Below are positions 9,260 to 19,131 of a stretch of 64,000 bases of DNA, piece after piece. A program made the translations under genes and the position numbers. The notes beneath the pieces were generated by a model. It did not search any database, was not told the DNA's origin, and saw nothing but the letters and a program-made list of their open reading frames with translations. Numbering within the stretch: the stretch's first letter is position 1; the number at the start of each line of letters is the position of its first letter. Source of the DNA: Bartonella rattaustraliani AUST/NH4 (lineage in GTDB: Bacteria; Pseudomonadota; Alphaproteobacteria; Rhizobiales; Rhizobiaceae); contig NZ_CALW02000009.1 in assembly GCF_000312565.1 (NCBI RefSeq), positions 62,001 to 126,000 on the forward strand, read 5' to 3'.

Positions 9260-9413
9260 TTTGGGGAGCTGTAGGATAACGACTTGGGTGTTATTTTTGT
9301 ATAGAGGCGTTAGGTATTTTGTGGTATGGAGTGGAGGAGGTGTAGAGCACGAGAAGCTGTTTGGTGTGGTATTGCTTTTGGGTGGCTAATGCATAATTTT
9401 TGAACGCTGTATT

Positions 9414-9802
9414 ATGGTGCAGGTGAGGGATTTAAGAGGTTTTTGGGGGCGTATTCTTCTCATTTTGTTTGTTTTTGCGGTGAGTTTTTTGCTTCTCGTG
9501 GGGGTGTGTTTTATCGGTTTATATCTAACCGTTTTTTATCTTCTTCTCACATTCAGGCTCATATAACAGAAAGTGCGTTTCTGGAGAGATTATCTATTTC
9601 TTTTCCCGATCTTATAAAAGAACTCTCCCAGTTGAGTCCTTAGCAACAGCAGCAATTGATTGAGCAGGTTCGTCGGGATGTGATTGCTTTTGCTTCTGCA
9701 AGTGGTCAAAGTGATGAGCAAGCCCAAAAATTGGGTGGGGCTGTTGCTGCGGCTCTTTCAAAAGCGATTGCACAGCCTTCTATTGGTAGTGCTTATTTTT
9801 AG
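9414..9802 (+). pseudogene. broken gene for a small membrane-anchored protein
   Basis: ATG 9414 opens a 50-codon frame with a strongly hydrophobic segment (RILLILFVFAVSFLLLVGV) that ends at TAA 9564-9566. Homologous-looking content continues in another frame from about 9550 (HIQAHITESAFLERL ... LIKELSQLSP), meets TAG at 9641-9643, and goes on in the same frame (QQQQLIEQVRRDVIAFASAS ... AIAQPSIGSAYF) to TAG 9800-9802. The simplest reading is one former protein of about 125 residues, an N-terminal membrane helix plus a Gln/Ala-rich helical tail, broken by a frameshift near 9540-9560 and one nonsense codon. The family is not recognised. Confidence 0.5.
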
Positions 9803-10723
9803 TTGCTTTGTTTTGTCATCTCTTTAAGATGATTGTATTTTTATCGTTTAATTTCATTGTGTTTTCTTATGAGCCTTTGAAAAGTAGAGGGGAAGATTGC
9901 ACTCTCCATTTTTATTGTGACGTTATATGGCTTATTATGACATTACACTGGCTGCAAGATAGGAGGTTTGCAACCCTTATTTTATGTGTGTTTGTTTCAT
10001 CGTTCTTGAAGGTGAGGATGAGTTGTGTAAGAGGGTAGAGTCATAGTTTTCGGCATACTCTTTACGCATGGAAGTGCAGTATAATTTTTTAGATAATATA
10101 GGATTGTTTATATGGTCTCTTTATAAAATTTTCTTAGAAGAGATAGAAGTGGTTATTGAGCTGTACTGTGTTATCAAGAATTGATGCTTTCGTAGCTTTC
10201 TTAAATGGGTCATGATCGTTACTTTCAGTCATGATATCCTTTAATATTAAGTTTTTTCAGATCATAAAGAGAATTCATAATAATTTATATTTACGTGTTA
10301 GAGTTCTTCTCTATGAAAATCATTCAGTAACGGTGTTATCGTTTATATTTCTTTTTTCACTGTAGAAGTAAATTTAATAAAATATTCTAATAATTATATG
10401 TAAAAAATAGAAAATATATTTTTATTATTGTTTTTATTTACACATTTTTTAAAATGTGTTAGGTGTGACAAAAATTTATAAAGTATATAATCTTTTTGTT
10501 ATCTTAAATCATGTATTACATTTTCTTTATTACGCGTTCTTTTATAAAATAAAGAAATGTATAATAAGTGAGCTAAGTGATTTTCTTCTGATGTAAAAAA
10601 CTATCTTTAAATTGTCTTAATATTTCCATTTTCAGATCGTTCTTTAGCTTTTTTTTACCGTACAATGCTTCGGCGGAGCTATTGCGGCTATGATTTAAGA
10701 ATATTTTAATAAAGAGAAAGAGA
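9803..10723. other. gene-free, AT-rich region
   Basis: About 900 bases between the broken membrane gene and the lytic transglycosylase. Two or three short frames (such as 9808-10038) show no ribosome binding site and no family resemblance. The promoter of the transglycosylase should lie near the 3' end, but nothing distinctive is seen. Confidence 0.5.
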
Positions 10724-11242
10724 ATGCAGTTTTTAAAAATCTTTTTGAGCACAGTATTTGCGATATTTTTTGTCTTTGCCATAAGTTTGGCACATGCAGT
10801 GCTCTATATCGCAGGATCAAGTGAGAGAAGTGAGAGAGATGAAATTATTGCTTCTAAAACACCAGTTCGTCCTTATGAAGTTCTGATTCAAAAACTTGCA
10901 AAGAAGTATAATGTTCCCGTTAATTTAGTACATGCTGTTATTCGTATTGAGAGTAATTATAAAGTGCGTATAAAAGGCGCTGCCGGGGAAATAGGTTTGA
11001 TGCAAATTAAACCCTCTACGGCACGAGGGTTAGGTTTTAATGGCTCTGTGCAAGATCTTTATGATCCGGAGACTAATCTTGAATATGGTATGCGTTATTT
11101 GGCGCGGGCCTATAAACTGAGTGGTGGCAATACATGTGGTACAATTCTTAAATATAATGCAGGCCATGCTGCAAAAAAAATGAATTCTATTTCGGCAAAA
11201 TATTGCGTAAAAGTGAAAACCTATCTCGCTTCATTAAAATAA
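10724..11242 (+). CDS. small lytic transglycosylase (SLT domain)
   Basis: A 172-residue exported muramidase-like enzyme. Residues 1-26 form a signal peptide or anchor (FLKIFLSTVFAIFFVFAISLAHA). The SLT domain spans about 50-170: the catalytic Glu76 in AVIRIESNY, the family block GAAGEIGLMQIKPSTARGLG, DPETNLEYGMRYL and the ILKYNAGHAAKK segment. Such enzymes cleave peptidoglycan between MurNAc and GlcNAc, leaving a 1,6-anhydro end; small single-domain forms also help assemble envelope-spanning machines. It lies upstream of rnpB and the dcw cluster, consistent with a wall-remodelling role. Confidence 0.9.
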   Translation: MQFLKIFLSTVFAIFFVFAISLAHAVLYIAGSSERSERDEIIASKTPVRPYEVLIQKLAKKYNVPVNLVHAVIRIESNYKVRIKGAAGEIGLMQIKPSTARGLGFNGSVQDLYDPETNLEYGMRYLARAYKLSGGNTCGTILKYNAGHAAKKMNSISAKYCVKVKTYLASLK

Positions 11243-11337
11243 AATATCTTTTGAAAGCAATGTGTTTTTTTGATCTTATCTGTAAAATATCTTAAGGGGG
11301 CTATTTTCACTTGACGAAAAATGCTTTATAAGGAGTA

Positions 11338-11728
11338 AGTCAGTCGGCTGGGCAGCCGCGCTTGTCCAATGCCTAAAGGCGGCAGGTGAGGAAAGTCCGG
11401 GCTCCATGGAAAAACGGTGCCGGGTAACACCCGGCGGGGGCGACCCTAGGGAAAGTGCCACAGAAAGGAAACCGCCTATTTTTATAGGTAAGGGTGAAAG
11501 GGTGGAGTAAGAGCCCACCGCGCATTCAGTAATGAGTGTGGCAAGGTAAACCCCACCGGGAGCAAGACCGAATAGAAATGACGTGCAAGGCTTAACTTGC
11601 AGCCGATTTCCGGGTGAGTCATTTGGGTAGGTTGCACGAGGCGGATGGTAACATCCGTCCCAGATGAATGGTTGCCATGTAGAGTGTAAAGCTTTAGCAT
11701 ACAGAACCCGGCTTACAGGCCGACTGAT
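11338..11728 (+). ncRNA. rnpB: RNase P RNA (bacterial class A)
   Basis: The RNA subunit of RNase P, which matures tRNA 5' ends. Conserved cores are present: GAGGAAAGTCCGGGCTCC (5' strand of P4 and CR I), ACAGAAAGGAAACCGCC, GGTAAACCCCACCGGGAGCAA and AGATGAATGGTTGCC near the 3' end. The terminal helix P1 closes between CAGTCGGC at the 5' end and GCCGACTG at the 3' end. Length, about 390 nt, fits alphaproteobacterial forms. Ends are placed by the P1 pairing and may be off by a few bases. Confidence 0.95.
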
Positions 11729-12001
11729 ATTTTATGATTGCGTTCTTGTTGTCAATCATTGGCACGTTGTTTGTAGGCTTTTTCTAGAGAGCTTGTGTTT
11801 TTGAAGTGTATGTTCAAACTCTCGCGTATTTTTAAAAATTATAACATTTCTTTAAGTATAGTGCATTATGATATGCAACGAGTCCAACTTGAGCTTTTTT
11901 CTTTCAGTGAGAGAGAGAAGAGTTGAGGTTTTGGCTCTTCTGACATCAGTTTCCAATGATGGTTATTGATTTGAAAAAAACATAAATCAAGACGGATTAT
12001 T

Positions 12002-13000
12002 TTGACAGAACAGAGTCATAAAGCTGAACGCCATATTCCAGTGTTATTGCAGCCAGTTTTGGCTGGGCTTGCGCCATTGGTTGGGGCAAAAGTGATTGAT
12101 GGTACCTTTGGTGCTGGTGGTTATACGCGTGCTTTGTTAAATGCAGGGGCAGACGTTATTGCTCTTGATCGTGATCCTCATGCTATTCGTGATGGACAAG
12201 CACTTGTTGATGAGTTTTTTCCACGACTTCGTTTGGTGCAAATAGAATTTTCACGGTTGGAGCGCGTCGTTGAAGAGAAGGTGGATGCTGTTATTCTGGA
12301 TATTGGTGTCTCTTCCATGCAGCTTGATGAAGCTGAAAGAGGGTTTTCTTTTCAAAATGATGGTCCGTTAGACATGCGAATGGCGCAGACGGGTTTTACT
12401 GCAAGCGATGTTGTGAATTGTTTAAAACGCGATGCGTTAACACGAATCTTTAAAATATTGGGAGAAGAGCGCTATGCTGGTAGGATTGCGCGGATGATTG
12501 AACAGCGCCGCTGTGTTCGACCTTTTTTGCGTACAGGTGATCTTGCACATGCTATCGAAGCGTTGGTGGGGCGTAAAAGTCAGGATCGCATTCACCCTGC
12601 AACACGTGTCTTTCAAGCTCTCCGCATTTATGTGAATGATGAAATTGGTGAACTTGCACGTGGCTTATTTGCTGCTGAACGTGTTTTAAAGGCGGGAGGG
12701 CGTTTGGGTGTTGTAAGTTTTCATTCTCTTGAAGACCGTATGGTTAAAAGATTTTTTTCTGCGCGTTCAGGACAGCGTATGAGGTCGCGCTATCTTCCTG
12801 AAATAGAGATGTCTCCAGCAACATTTTTTCTTTTGTCTAAAGGGGGGATTACAGCAAGTGAAGAGGAATTACAACACAATCCTCGTTCACGCTCGGCAAG
12901 ATTACGTATTGGTGTGCGCACTAAGGCCGATAGTCTTGCTGCGGATATGGAATTATTTGGTTTAGCAGAAATTGCCCGTTTTGAAGGTCGTAAGAAATGA
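12002..13000 (+). CDS. rsmH: 16S rRNA (cytosine(1402)-N4)-methyltransferase
   Basis: First gene of the dcw cluster, 332 residues. RsmH (MraW) methylates N4 of C1402 in the ribosomal decoding site using SAM. The N-terminal [13 protein letters not shown]-like block (here [16 protein letters not shown]), motif [15 protein letters not shown], the [19 protein letters not shown] block and the C-terminal [15 protein letters not shown] and [10 protein letters not shown] blocks are all intact. The start is TTG 12002; the only upstream ATG frame closes before it. Relatives carry mraZ directly before this gene; none is found in the 270 bases back to rnpB. The stop overlaps ftsL by four bases. Confidence 0.96.
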   Translation: MTEQSHKAERHIPVLLQPVLAGLAPLVGAKVIDGTFGAGGYTRALLNAGADVIALDRDPHAIRDGQALVDEFFPRLRLVQIEFSRLERVVEEKVDAVILDIGVSSMQLDEAERGFSFQNDGPLDMRMAQTGFTASDVVNCLKRDALTRIFKILGEERYAGRIARMIEQRRCVRPFLRTGDLAHAIEALVGRKSQDRIHPATRVFQALRIYVNDEIGELARGLFAAERVLKAGGRLGVVSFHSLEDRMVKRFFSARSGQRMRSRYLPEIEMSPATFFLLSKGGITASEEELQHNPRSRSARLRIGVRTKADSLAADMELFGLAEIARFEGRKK

Positions 13001-13401
13001 CAGTTTTTCGTACATTTGATATGATTTTGGTGCTGATTATGATTTGTATGGCAGGTTTGACTTATAAGGTAAAATATGACGTTCAAAAGCGAATGAGTGA
13101 CATTCGTCATCTGGAACATAAAATTTCTGCAGAAAAAAATACCGTTAGTTTGCTTCATGCTGAATGGGCTATGATGATAGAACCTTCACGGATGCAAAAG
13201 CTTGCGACGCGTTATCAAAAAGAGCTTGGTTTAGAGATTATTCAGCCTCGTCAAATTGTAGAACTTGAGGATATTCCGGTACGGGTACATGATCAAATTG
13301 AAGAGGTCATTAAACAAAATCTTGCGGAGGAAAGTCAGGAAGTTTTAGCAAATAATCGCGTTAATCAGGTTGATGGCGTTGGTCAAAAAGGCGCGCGATG
13401 A
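12997..13401 (+). CDS. ftsL: cell division protein FtsL
   Basis: A 134-residue bitopic membrane protein between rsmH and ftsI. One membrane segment lies at about residues 6-25 ([19 protein letters not shown]), followed by a periplasmic coiled coil ([20 protein letters not shown]) and the [18 protein letters not shown] block typical of alphaproteobacterial FtsL. FtsL joins FtsQ and FtsB to activate septal peptidoglycan synthesis by FtsW-FtsI. Both ends overlap neighbours by four bases, implying translational coupling. Sequence conservation in the family is low; position supports the call. Confidence 0.88.
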   Translation: MTVFRTFDMILVLIMICMAGLTYKVKYDVQKRMSDIRHLEHKISAEKNTVSLLHAEWAMMIEPSRMQKLATRYQKELGLEIIQPRQIVELEDIPVRVHDQIEEVIKQNLAEESQEVLANNRVNQVDGVGQKGAR

Positions 13402-15128
13402 TGCAACCATTATTTCACTTTTTTCAGAGGAAAAAGCGTTTAGAGAACCAGCTCGATATTCATAAACTTTTTGCTCGTCACGCATATTCTCATCGTCCAC
13501 GCCTCATTTTTTCCCTTCTTTGTTTTCTAATTTTATACGGCGTTATGGGGGCTTGCCTTCTTTCTTATGGGCTTGAAGGTGGGCAGATTGAAGAAGCAAA
13601 AGGGCCAGGCATTCTTCAATTAACTGCGCGACCTGATATTATTGATCGTAATGGTCGTTTATTAGCAACGGATATTAAAACTTATTCGCTTTTTGCAGAA
13701 CCACGGCGTATTATTGATGTGGATGAAACCATTGAATTGCTTTCAACAGTTTTGCCTGATCTTAATTGGCAGGAAACTTATAAACGCCTCAAAAAAAAGA
13801 CTGGTTTTTCTTGGATACAGCGTGGGTTAACGCCAACGCAAAAAGCGCAAATTATGGCTCTTGGTATTCCAGGAATTGGTTTTCGCACGGAAATTCGTCG
13901 TTTTTATCCAAGTGGACCTGTGGTTTCACATGTTCTTGGCATCGTGAATGTTGATAATCAGGGCATAGCAGGTATGGAAAAATACATTGATGATGCAGGC
14001 TTGAGTGCTTTGCGTGCTGCTGGTCTTGCAACGGAAGAATCCTTAAAACCCGTTCAGCTTTCAATTGATGTGCGTGTTCAGACAATTGTACATGATGAAC
14101 TTATGAAGGCTATGAAGCGTTATAAAGCCATTGCTGCTGGGGCAGTGATTTTAAATATTTCCACGGGTGAAGTTTTTGCTATGGCATCTGTCCCTGATTT
14201 TGATCCTGCAAATCCTGCAGATGCGTTGAAAAGTGATCGTATCAATCGAATGAGCGCTGGAACTTTTGAAATGGGCTCTATCATTAAAGGTTTTACAACT
14301 GCAATGGCGCTTGATTCAGGTCTTTTTCATTTAGATAGCGTCATTGATGCTTCAAAGCCACTTCATGCAAGTAGAAATTATTTCATTCATGATTTTCATG
14401 GGAAAAATCGTCCTTTAAAACTTTGGGAGGTTTTTATTTATTCCTCCAATATTGGCTCTGCTAAGGAAGCATTAGCAATAGGACTTGAGGGACATCGTAA
14501 TTTTTTGAAACGGCTTGGTTTACTTGATAGGTTGTCAACAGAATTGCCTGAAGTCGCCCATCCTATTGAGCCACATCCGTGGAAAGATATTCATTCTATG
14601 ACGATTTCTTTTGGGCATGGTATGGCAACAACGCCTTTGCAAACAGCGGTGGGTGCTGCTGCTTTAACAAATGGTGGTTGGTTGATTGAACCCACATTTT
14701 TAAAACGCACAAAAGAACAAGCTTTAAAACATGCAAAAAAGGTCTTACAGGATAAAACAAGCCAAGATATGCGTTATCTTTATAAGTTAAATAGCGATAT
14801 TGGATCTGGAAGGAATGCAAAAGTAGAAGGTTATCGTGTTGGTGGTAAGACAGGAACATCTGAAAAAGTGGAAAATGGAAAATATTCTAAAACAAAAAAC
14901 TTTAATAGCTTTCTTGCGGCTTTTCCTATTGAGAATCCTTCTTATGTTGTTTTAACAATTATTGATGAGCCACAGCCTGAGAAGGGGAAGTATTCAGCGA
15001 CAGCAGCAATGAATGCAGGGCCAATGCTTGCGAATATTATTCGCCGTTCAGCGAGTTTTTTGAAAATAAAACCAGATTTTGAAAAAGAGTACGAGCCGAT
15101 TTTAAACGAAAAAACCATTTCAAGATGA
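13398..15128 (+). CDS. ftsI: peptidoglycan transpeptidase FtsI (PBP3)
   Basis: A 576-residue class B penicillin-binding protein that cross-links septal peptidoglycan. An N-terminal membrane anchor spans about residues 36-58. The pedestal domain follows (TARPDIIDRNGRLLATD). The transpeptidase domain has the SxxK motif at Ser294-Lys297 (GSIIKGF, with Ile-Ile in place of the commoner Thr-Phe), SSN at 349-351 and KTGT at 484-487. The fold and catalytic residues are intact. The gene overlaps ftsL by four bases and is followed by a 38-base gap to murE. Confidence 0.96.
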   Translation: MMQPLFHFFQRKKRLENQLDIHKLFARHAYSHRPRLIFSLLCFLILYGVMGACLLSYGLEGGQIEEAKGPGILQLTARPDIIDRNGRLLATDIKTYSLFAEPRRIIDVDETIELLSTVLPDLNWQETYKRLKKKTGFSWIQRGLTPTQKAQIMALGIPGIGFRTEIRRFYPSGPVVSHVLGIVNVDNQGIAGMEKYIDDAGLSALRAAGLATEESLKPVQLSIDVRVQTIVHDELMKAMKRYKAIAAGAVILNISTGEVFAMASVPDFDPANPADALKSDRINRMSAGTFEMGSIIKGFTTAMALDSGLFHLDSVIDASKPLHASRNYFIHDFHGKNRPLKLWEVFIYSSNIGSAKEALAIGLEGHRNFLKRLGLLDRLSTELPEVAHPIEPHPWKDIHSMTISFGHGMATTPLQTAVGAAALTNGGWLIEPTFLKRTKEQALKHAKKVLQDKTSQDMRYLYKLNSDIGSGRNAKVEGYRVGGKTGTSEKVENGKYSKTKNFNSFLAAFPIENPSYVVLTIIDEPQPEKGKYSATAAMNAGPMLANIIRRSASFLKIKPDFEKEYEPILNEKTISR

Positions 15129-15166
15129 GTTAAACAACAGTTAAATTAATATAAGGGTGCATTATC

Positions 15167-16618
15167 ATGTTGTTTGGAAAAGTGTTTACAGAATGTGTTG
15201 AAGATGAGAACCTTTCTTTAATGGAAATAACAGGAATTAGTGCGGATTCTCGACAAGTCTTGCCGGGTTCTGTTTTTGTCGCTATTTCAGGCAATCGAGG
15301 TGATGGCAGGCACTATATTCATGATGCTATAGAGCGTGGTGCTCGAGCGATTGTTATCGATTCTCATACTGTTTTGGAAGATTTATCTGTTCCAGTTTTA
15401 CGTGTTTGTAATGTGCGTCATAGTTTAGCGATCGCAGCTGCTCATTTTTACGGCTCTCAACCTGAAACGGTTGTCGCTGTGACAGGGACGAGTGGCAAAA
15501 CATCTGTTGTTTCTTTTATTCGGCAAATTTGGGCGCATCTTGGATTATGTTCTGCCAGCATAGGAACGGTAGGTGTTGTTTCTCCTCACCGGAATGATGA
15601 TACTTTTCTCACAACACCTGATCCCGTCGTTTTGCACCGTCTTCTTCATGAACTTTCTGATGAAGGTGTGACACATGCTGCTCTTGAAGCATCTTCGCAT
15701 GGACTTGATCAGAGCCGGCTTGATGGGGTTTGTTTAACGGCTGCTGCCTTTACGAATTTAGGGCGCGATCATATGGATTATCACGCATGTGTAGAGGATT
15801 ATTTGCGTGCTAAAATGAGGTTGTTTGATACGCTTCTACCTCCATGTGCGCCTGCTCTCATTTTTGCAGATGATGTTTATTCAGGGAAGGTTATGGACAT
15901 GATTACAAGGGCAGGTCGTCGTGTCTTGACAATTGGGCGTAAAGGGCAATTTATCACTATTAATCGTATTGAGCACCAACGGTCAAAACAGTGTGTTGAG
16001 TGTCGTGTGGAGAATAACATTTACACATTTAATTTGCCTCTTGCTGGAGATTTTCAGGTAAGCAATGCACTTATGGCAGCGGGATTAGCGATTGTAACAG
16101 GTGCTCCTGCGGGAAAAGTTTTTGGTGTACTTGAAAGTTTGCAAGGGGCGCCTGGACGCTTAGAGTTGGTTGGAAAGACAAAAAATGGTGCTCCTGTTTA
16201 TATAGATTACGCACATAAACCAGAAGCTTTGGAGCAGGTTTTGCTTTCTGTTTGCCCCTTTACACAAGGACGCTTGATTCTTGTTTTTGGTTGTGGAGGT
16301 GATCGTGATCAAGGGAAAAGATCTTTGATGGGAAAAATTGCAGAAAATAAGGCTGATATTGTGATTGTAACGGATGATAACCCTCGCACGGAAATGCCAG
16401 AAAAAATTCGCAAGGATATTTTACAAGCAGCACCAAACGCCATAGAAATTGCAGATCGTGGTGATGCTATTGACTATGCGGTTAGTCTTTTAAAAGCAGG
16501 AGATAGCTTAATTATTGCCGGAAAAGGTCATGAAAATGGTCAAATTATAGGGCAGAAAACATACCCTTTTTCGGATCGTTTGAAAGCGATTGAGGCTTTA
16601 CAGGAACGGAATAAATGA
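15167..16618 (+). CDS. murE: UDP-MurNAc-tripeptide synthetase (meso-diaminopimelate ligase)
   Basis: A 483-residue cytoplasmic Mur ligase adding meso-diaminopimelate to UDP-MurNAc-L-Ala-D-Glu. The ATP loop TGTSGKT is at 106-112. The central domain contains the [12 protein letters not shown] block, and the C-terminal domain contains [11 protein letters not shown]; the DNPR motif is the signature for diaminopimelate rather than lysine. KGHENGQI near the C terminus is also typical. Its stop overlaps murF by four bases. Confidence 0.97.
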   Translation: MLFGKVFTECVEDENLSLMEITGISADSRQVLPGSVFVAISGNRGDGRHYIHDAIERGARAIVIDSHTVLEDLSVPVLRVCNVRHSLAIAAAHFYGSQPETVVAVTGTSGKTSVVSFIRQIWAHLGLCSASIGTVGVVSPHRNDDTFLTTPDPVVLHRLLHELSDEGVTHAALEASSHGLDQSRLDGVCLTAAAFTNLGRDHMDYHACVEDYLRAKMRLFDTLLPPCAPALIFADDVYSGKVMDMITRAGRRVLTIGRKGQFITINRIEHQRSKQCVECRVENNIYTFNLPLAGDFQVSNALMAAGLAIVTGAPAGKVFGVLESLQGAPGRLELVGKTKNGAPVYIDYAHKPEALEQVLLSVCPFTQGRLILVFGCGGDRDQGKRSLMGKIAENKADIVIVTDDNPRTEMPEKIRKDILQAAPNAIEIADRGDAIDYAVSLLKAGDSLIIAGKGHENGQIIGQKTYPFSDRLKAIEALQERNK

Positions 16619-18036
16619 CAGTTTTATGGGATAAACAATCGCTTATTGCTGCAATGGATGGCTTTGTCGTTGGGTGTATACCAGAGACTTTTTCTGGGAT
16701 TTCTATTGACAGTCGGACTTTAGTAGAAGGTGATATTTTTTTCTGTATTAAAGGGCATCGTTTTGATGGTCATGATTTTGCTGCGCAAGCTTATGCTCGA
16801 GGAGCAGGTGTTCTTATCGTTGCAGAAAGCCGTTTGGCTGAAATGAAAACACTATCCGCTCCATTGATTGTGGTCCCTGATGTTTTGCGAGCTCTAGAAA
16901 AACTTGCACAAGCCGCACGTGCGCGTTCAAAGGCTAAGATTGTTGCGATAACAGGTTCAGCGGGAAAAACAACGACAAAAGAATCTCTCAAACAAGTGCT
17001 TGCAAATTTTGGGAAAGTCCATGCTAGCCCTGCTTCTTTGAATAATCACTGGGGCGTACCTTTGACACTCGCGCGAATGCCTGTAGAGAGTGATTATGGT
17101 GTCTTTGAAATCGGTATGAATCATAAAGGTGAAATTCGCCCTTTGGTCCATTTTGTTCGTCCGCATGTTGCTCTCATTACGCATATTTCTGCAGGGCATA
17201 TGGGGTTTTTTAAAAGTCTTGAGGAAATTGCAGATGCAAAAGCTGAAATTTTTGAAGGATTAGATGAAGAGGGCACTGCCATTTTAAATGCAGATAATGC
17301 ATTTTTTTCTTATTTAGTCCAAAAAGCCAAGCAATGTGGCGTGAAAAAAATCTTAAGTTTTGGTGAGGCTGAAAATGCTGATTATCAGGCAAGAGATATA
17401 CGTCTTTTTACCGATTACAGCTCTATGATTGTTCGTATTTTAGGACAAGACAAGATGGTAAAAATTGGTGCACCTGGACGGCATATTGTGCAAAACAGTT
17501 TAGCTGTCATTGCTGCTTGTGATGCGATGCATGTTGATTTGGAACCTGTTTTGCTTTCTTTGAGCCACTTTTTTCTGCAAAAAGGGCGCGGTGTTCGTTA
17601 TCGACTGTCGTTACCAAGTGGTGGTGAATTTCATCTCATTGATGAAAGCTATAATGCGAATCCTGCATCTATGTGTGCTGCTCTTGATCTTCTTGCTATC
17701 GGACCAGTCGGTGTGGATGGGAGGCGCATTGCTATTTTAGGTGATATGTTAGAATTGGGCGCTTATAGTGAAAAACTGCATCGGGATTTAGTCAAGCCCA
17801 TATGTCTTTCTGGTGCGCATCCCGTTTTTTTATTTGGTCAAGAAATGAAGTTTTTAGCTACCGATCTCTCTGCTTACATCAAGGTCTATTATGCTGAAAA
17901 TGTTGAAAAAATTTTACCACTTATTTTCGCAGAAATTTCCAATGGAGATCTGCTTATGATTAAATCATCTCATAGCCTTTCTTCATCAGAAATTGTGGCT
18001 GCATTGCTTGATTGCTATCAAGCGGTTTCTCTATAA
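16615..18036 (+). CDS. murF: UDP-MurNAc-tripeptide-D-alanyl-D-alanine ligase
   Basis: A 473-residue Mur ligase that adds D-Ala-D-Ala, completing the UDP-MurNAc-pentapeptide. It has the N-terminal substrate block [21 protein letters not shown], the ATP loop [12 protein letters not shown] (from 112), the [14 protein letters not shown] block, [10 protein letters not shown] and the C-terminal [11 protein letters not shown] and ILGDMLELG blocks. It overlaps murE and is separated from mraY by 20 bases. The dipeptide substrate is supplied by Ddl, encoded later in the cluster. Confidence 0.97.
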   Translation: MTVLWDKQSLIAAMDGFVVGCIPETFSGISIDSRTLVEGDIFFCIKGHRFDGHDFAAQAYARGAGVLIVAESRLAEMKTLSAPLIVVPDVLRALEKLAQAARARSKAKIVAITGSAGKTTTKESLKQVLANFGKVHASPASLNNHWGVPLTLARMPVESDYGVFEIGMNHKGEIRPLVHFVRPHVALITHISAGHMGFFKSLEEIADAKAEIFEGLDEEGTAILNADNAFFSYLVQKAKQCGVKKILSFGEAENADYQARDIRLFTDYSSMIVRILGQDKMVKIGAPGRHIVQNSLAVIAACDAMHVDLEPVLLSLSHFFLQKGRGVRYRLSLPSGGEFHLIDESYNANPASMCAALDLLAIGPVGVDGRRIAILGDMLELGAYSEKLHRDLVKPICLSGAHPVFLFGQEMKFLATDLSAYIKVYYAENVEKILPLIFAEISNGDLLMIKSSHSLSSSEIVAALLDCYQAVSL

Positions 18037-18056
18037 TTTAAATAGGTTTTTATATT

Positions 18057-19127
18057 ATGATGTTGTTTCTTTCTTCGCTTAGTGATTGGTTGCCAGGCGT
18101 TAATGTTTTTCGTTACATTACTTTTCGCACTATAGCAGCTATGCTCACATCGGGACTTATTGTCTTTTTGTTTGGTCCTAGCATTATTAATTCTTTGAAA
18201 TTGCGGCAGGGAAAAGGGCAGCCCATTCGCGCTGATGGTCCTCAAACACATTTTAAAAAGGCTGGAACGCCCACAATGGGTGGATTGATGATTCTTACCG
18301 GCGTTGTGGTATCGGCGCTTTTGTGGTGTAATTTATCAAATGTTTATTTTTGGGTATCGCTATGTGTTATGCTTTCTTTTGGAGCAATTGGTTTTTATGA
18401 TGATTATCTGAAAGTCACGAAACAAACACATAAAGGATTTTCTGGTAAAGCTCGGTTAAGTTTAGAGTTTTTGGTTGCAGCAACTGCGGCTTTTCTTATC
18501 TTACAAGTCAGTTCACCTGGGTTGGCTTTGCCCTTTGTGAAAGAGTATTTGATCAATTTGAGTTGGTTTTTTATTCCTTTTTCTGCTGTTGTCGTTGTTG
18601 CAACTGGTAATGCGGTTAATTTAACCGACGGTCTTGACGGACTTGCTATTGTTCCTGTGATGGTTGCGGCGCTTTCTTTTGCTTTGATTGCTTATCTTTC
18701 TGGTAATATCAATTTTGCTGATTATCTACAAATTCATTATGTTGCAGGGACAGGGGAATTGGCTGTTTTATTGGGAGCTGTTGTTGGAGCAGGGCTTGGC
18801 TTTTTATGGTTTAATGCACCGCCAGCGGCTATTTTTATGGGGGATACTGGTTCGTTGGCTCTTGGAGGGCTCTTGGGTATTGTTGCTGTCGCAACAAAGC
18901 ATGAAATTGTTTTGGCTCTCATTGGAGGGCTTTTTGCTCTGGAAGGATTTTCTGTTGTTATTCAGGTTGGCTATTTTAAGTTAACAAAAAAACGTGTGTT
19001 TCTTATGGCACCAATACATCATCATTTTGAGAAAAAAGGATGGACTGAAAGCCAGGTTGTGATACGCTTTTGGATTATTTCGATTATTCTTGCTTTGATT
19101 GGTCTTTCAACACTTAAGTTGCGGTGA
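18057..19127 (+). CDS. mraY: phospho-MurNAc-pentapeptide translocase
   Basis: A 356-residue integral membrane enzyme with about ten transmembrane helices; it transfers phospho-MurNAc-pentapeptide to undecaprenyl phosphate, making lipid I. Diagnostic loops are present: [27 protein letters not shown] (catalytic Asp pair), [22 protein letters not shown] and [13 protein letters not shown] with the His triad. Length matches the family. The two adjacent ATG codons at 18057 and 18060 are both possible starts. Confidence 0.97.
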   Translation: MMLFLSSLSDWLPGVNVFRYITFRTIAAMLTSGLIVFLFGPSIINSLKLRQGKGQPIRADGPQTHFKKAGTPTMGGLMILTGVVVSALLWCNLSNVYFWVSLCVMLSFGAIGFYDDYLKVTKQTHKGFSGKARLSLEFLVAATAAFLILQVSSPGLALPFVKEYLINLSWFFIPFSAVVVVATGNAVNLTDGLDGLAIVPVMVAALSFALIAYLSGNINFADYLQIHYVAGTGELAVLLGAVVGAGLGFLWFNAPPAAIFMGDTGSLALGGLLGIVAVATKHEIVLALIGGLFALEGFSVVIQVGYFKLTKKRVFLMAPIHHHFEKKGWTESQVVIRFWIISIILALIGLSTLKLR

Positions 19128-19131
19128 GATT

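Noticed and set aside
11311-11340. TTGACG followed by TTTATAA as an rnpB promoter
   Set aside because: The spacing between the two words is about 9-10 bases, too short for a sigma-70 type promoter.
11276-11700. Two reverse-strand frames across RNase P RNA
   Set aside because: The region is clearly rnpB; these frames are common mis-annotations over it.
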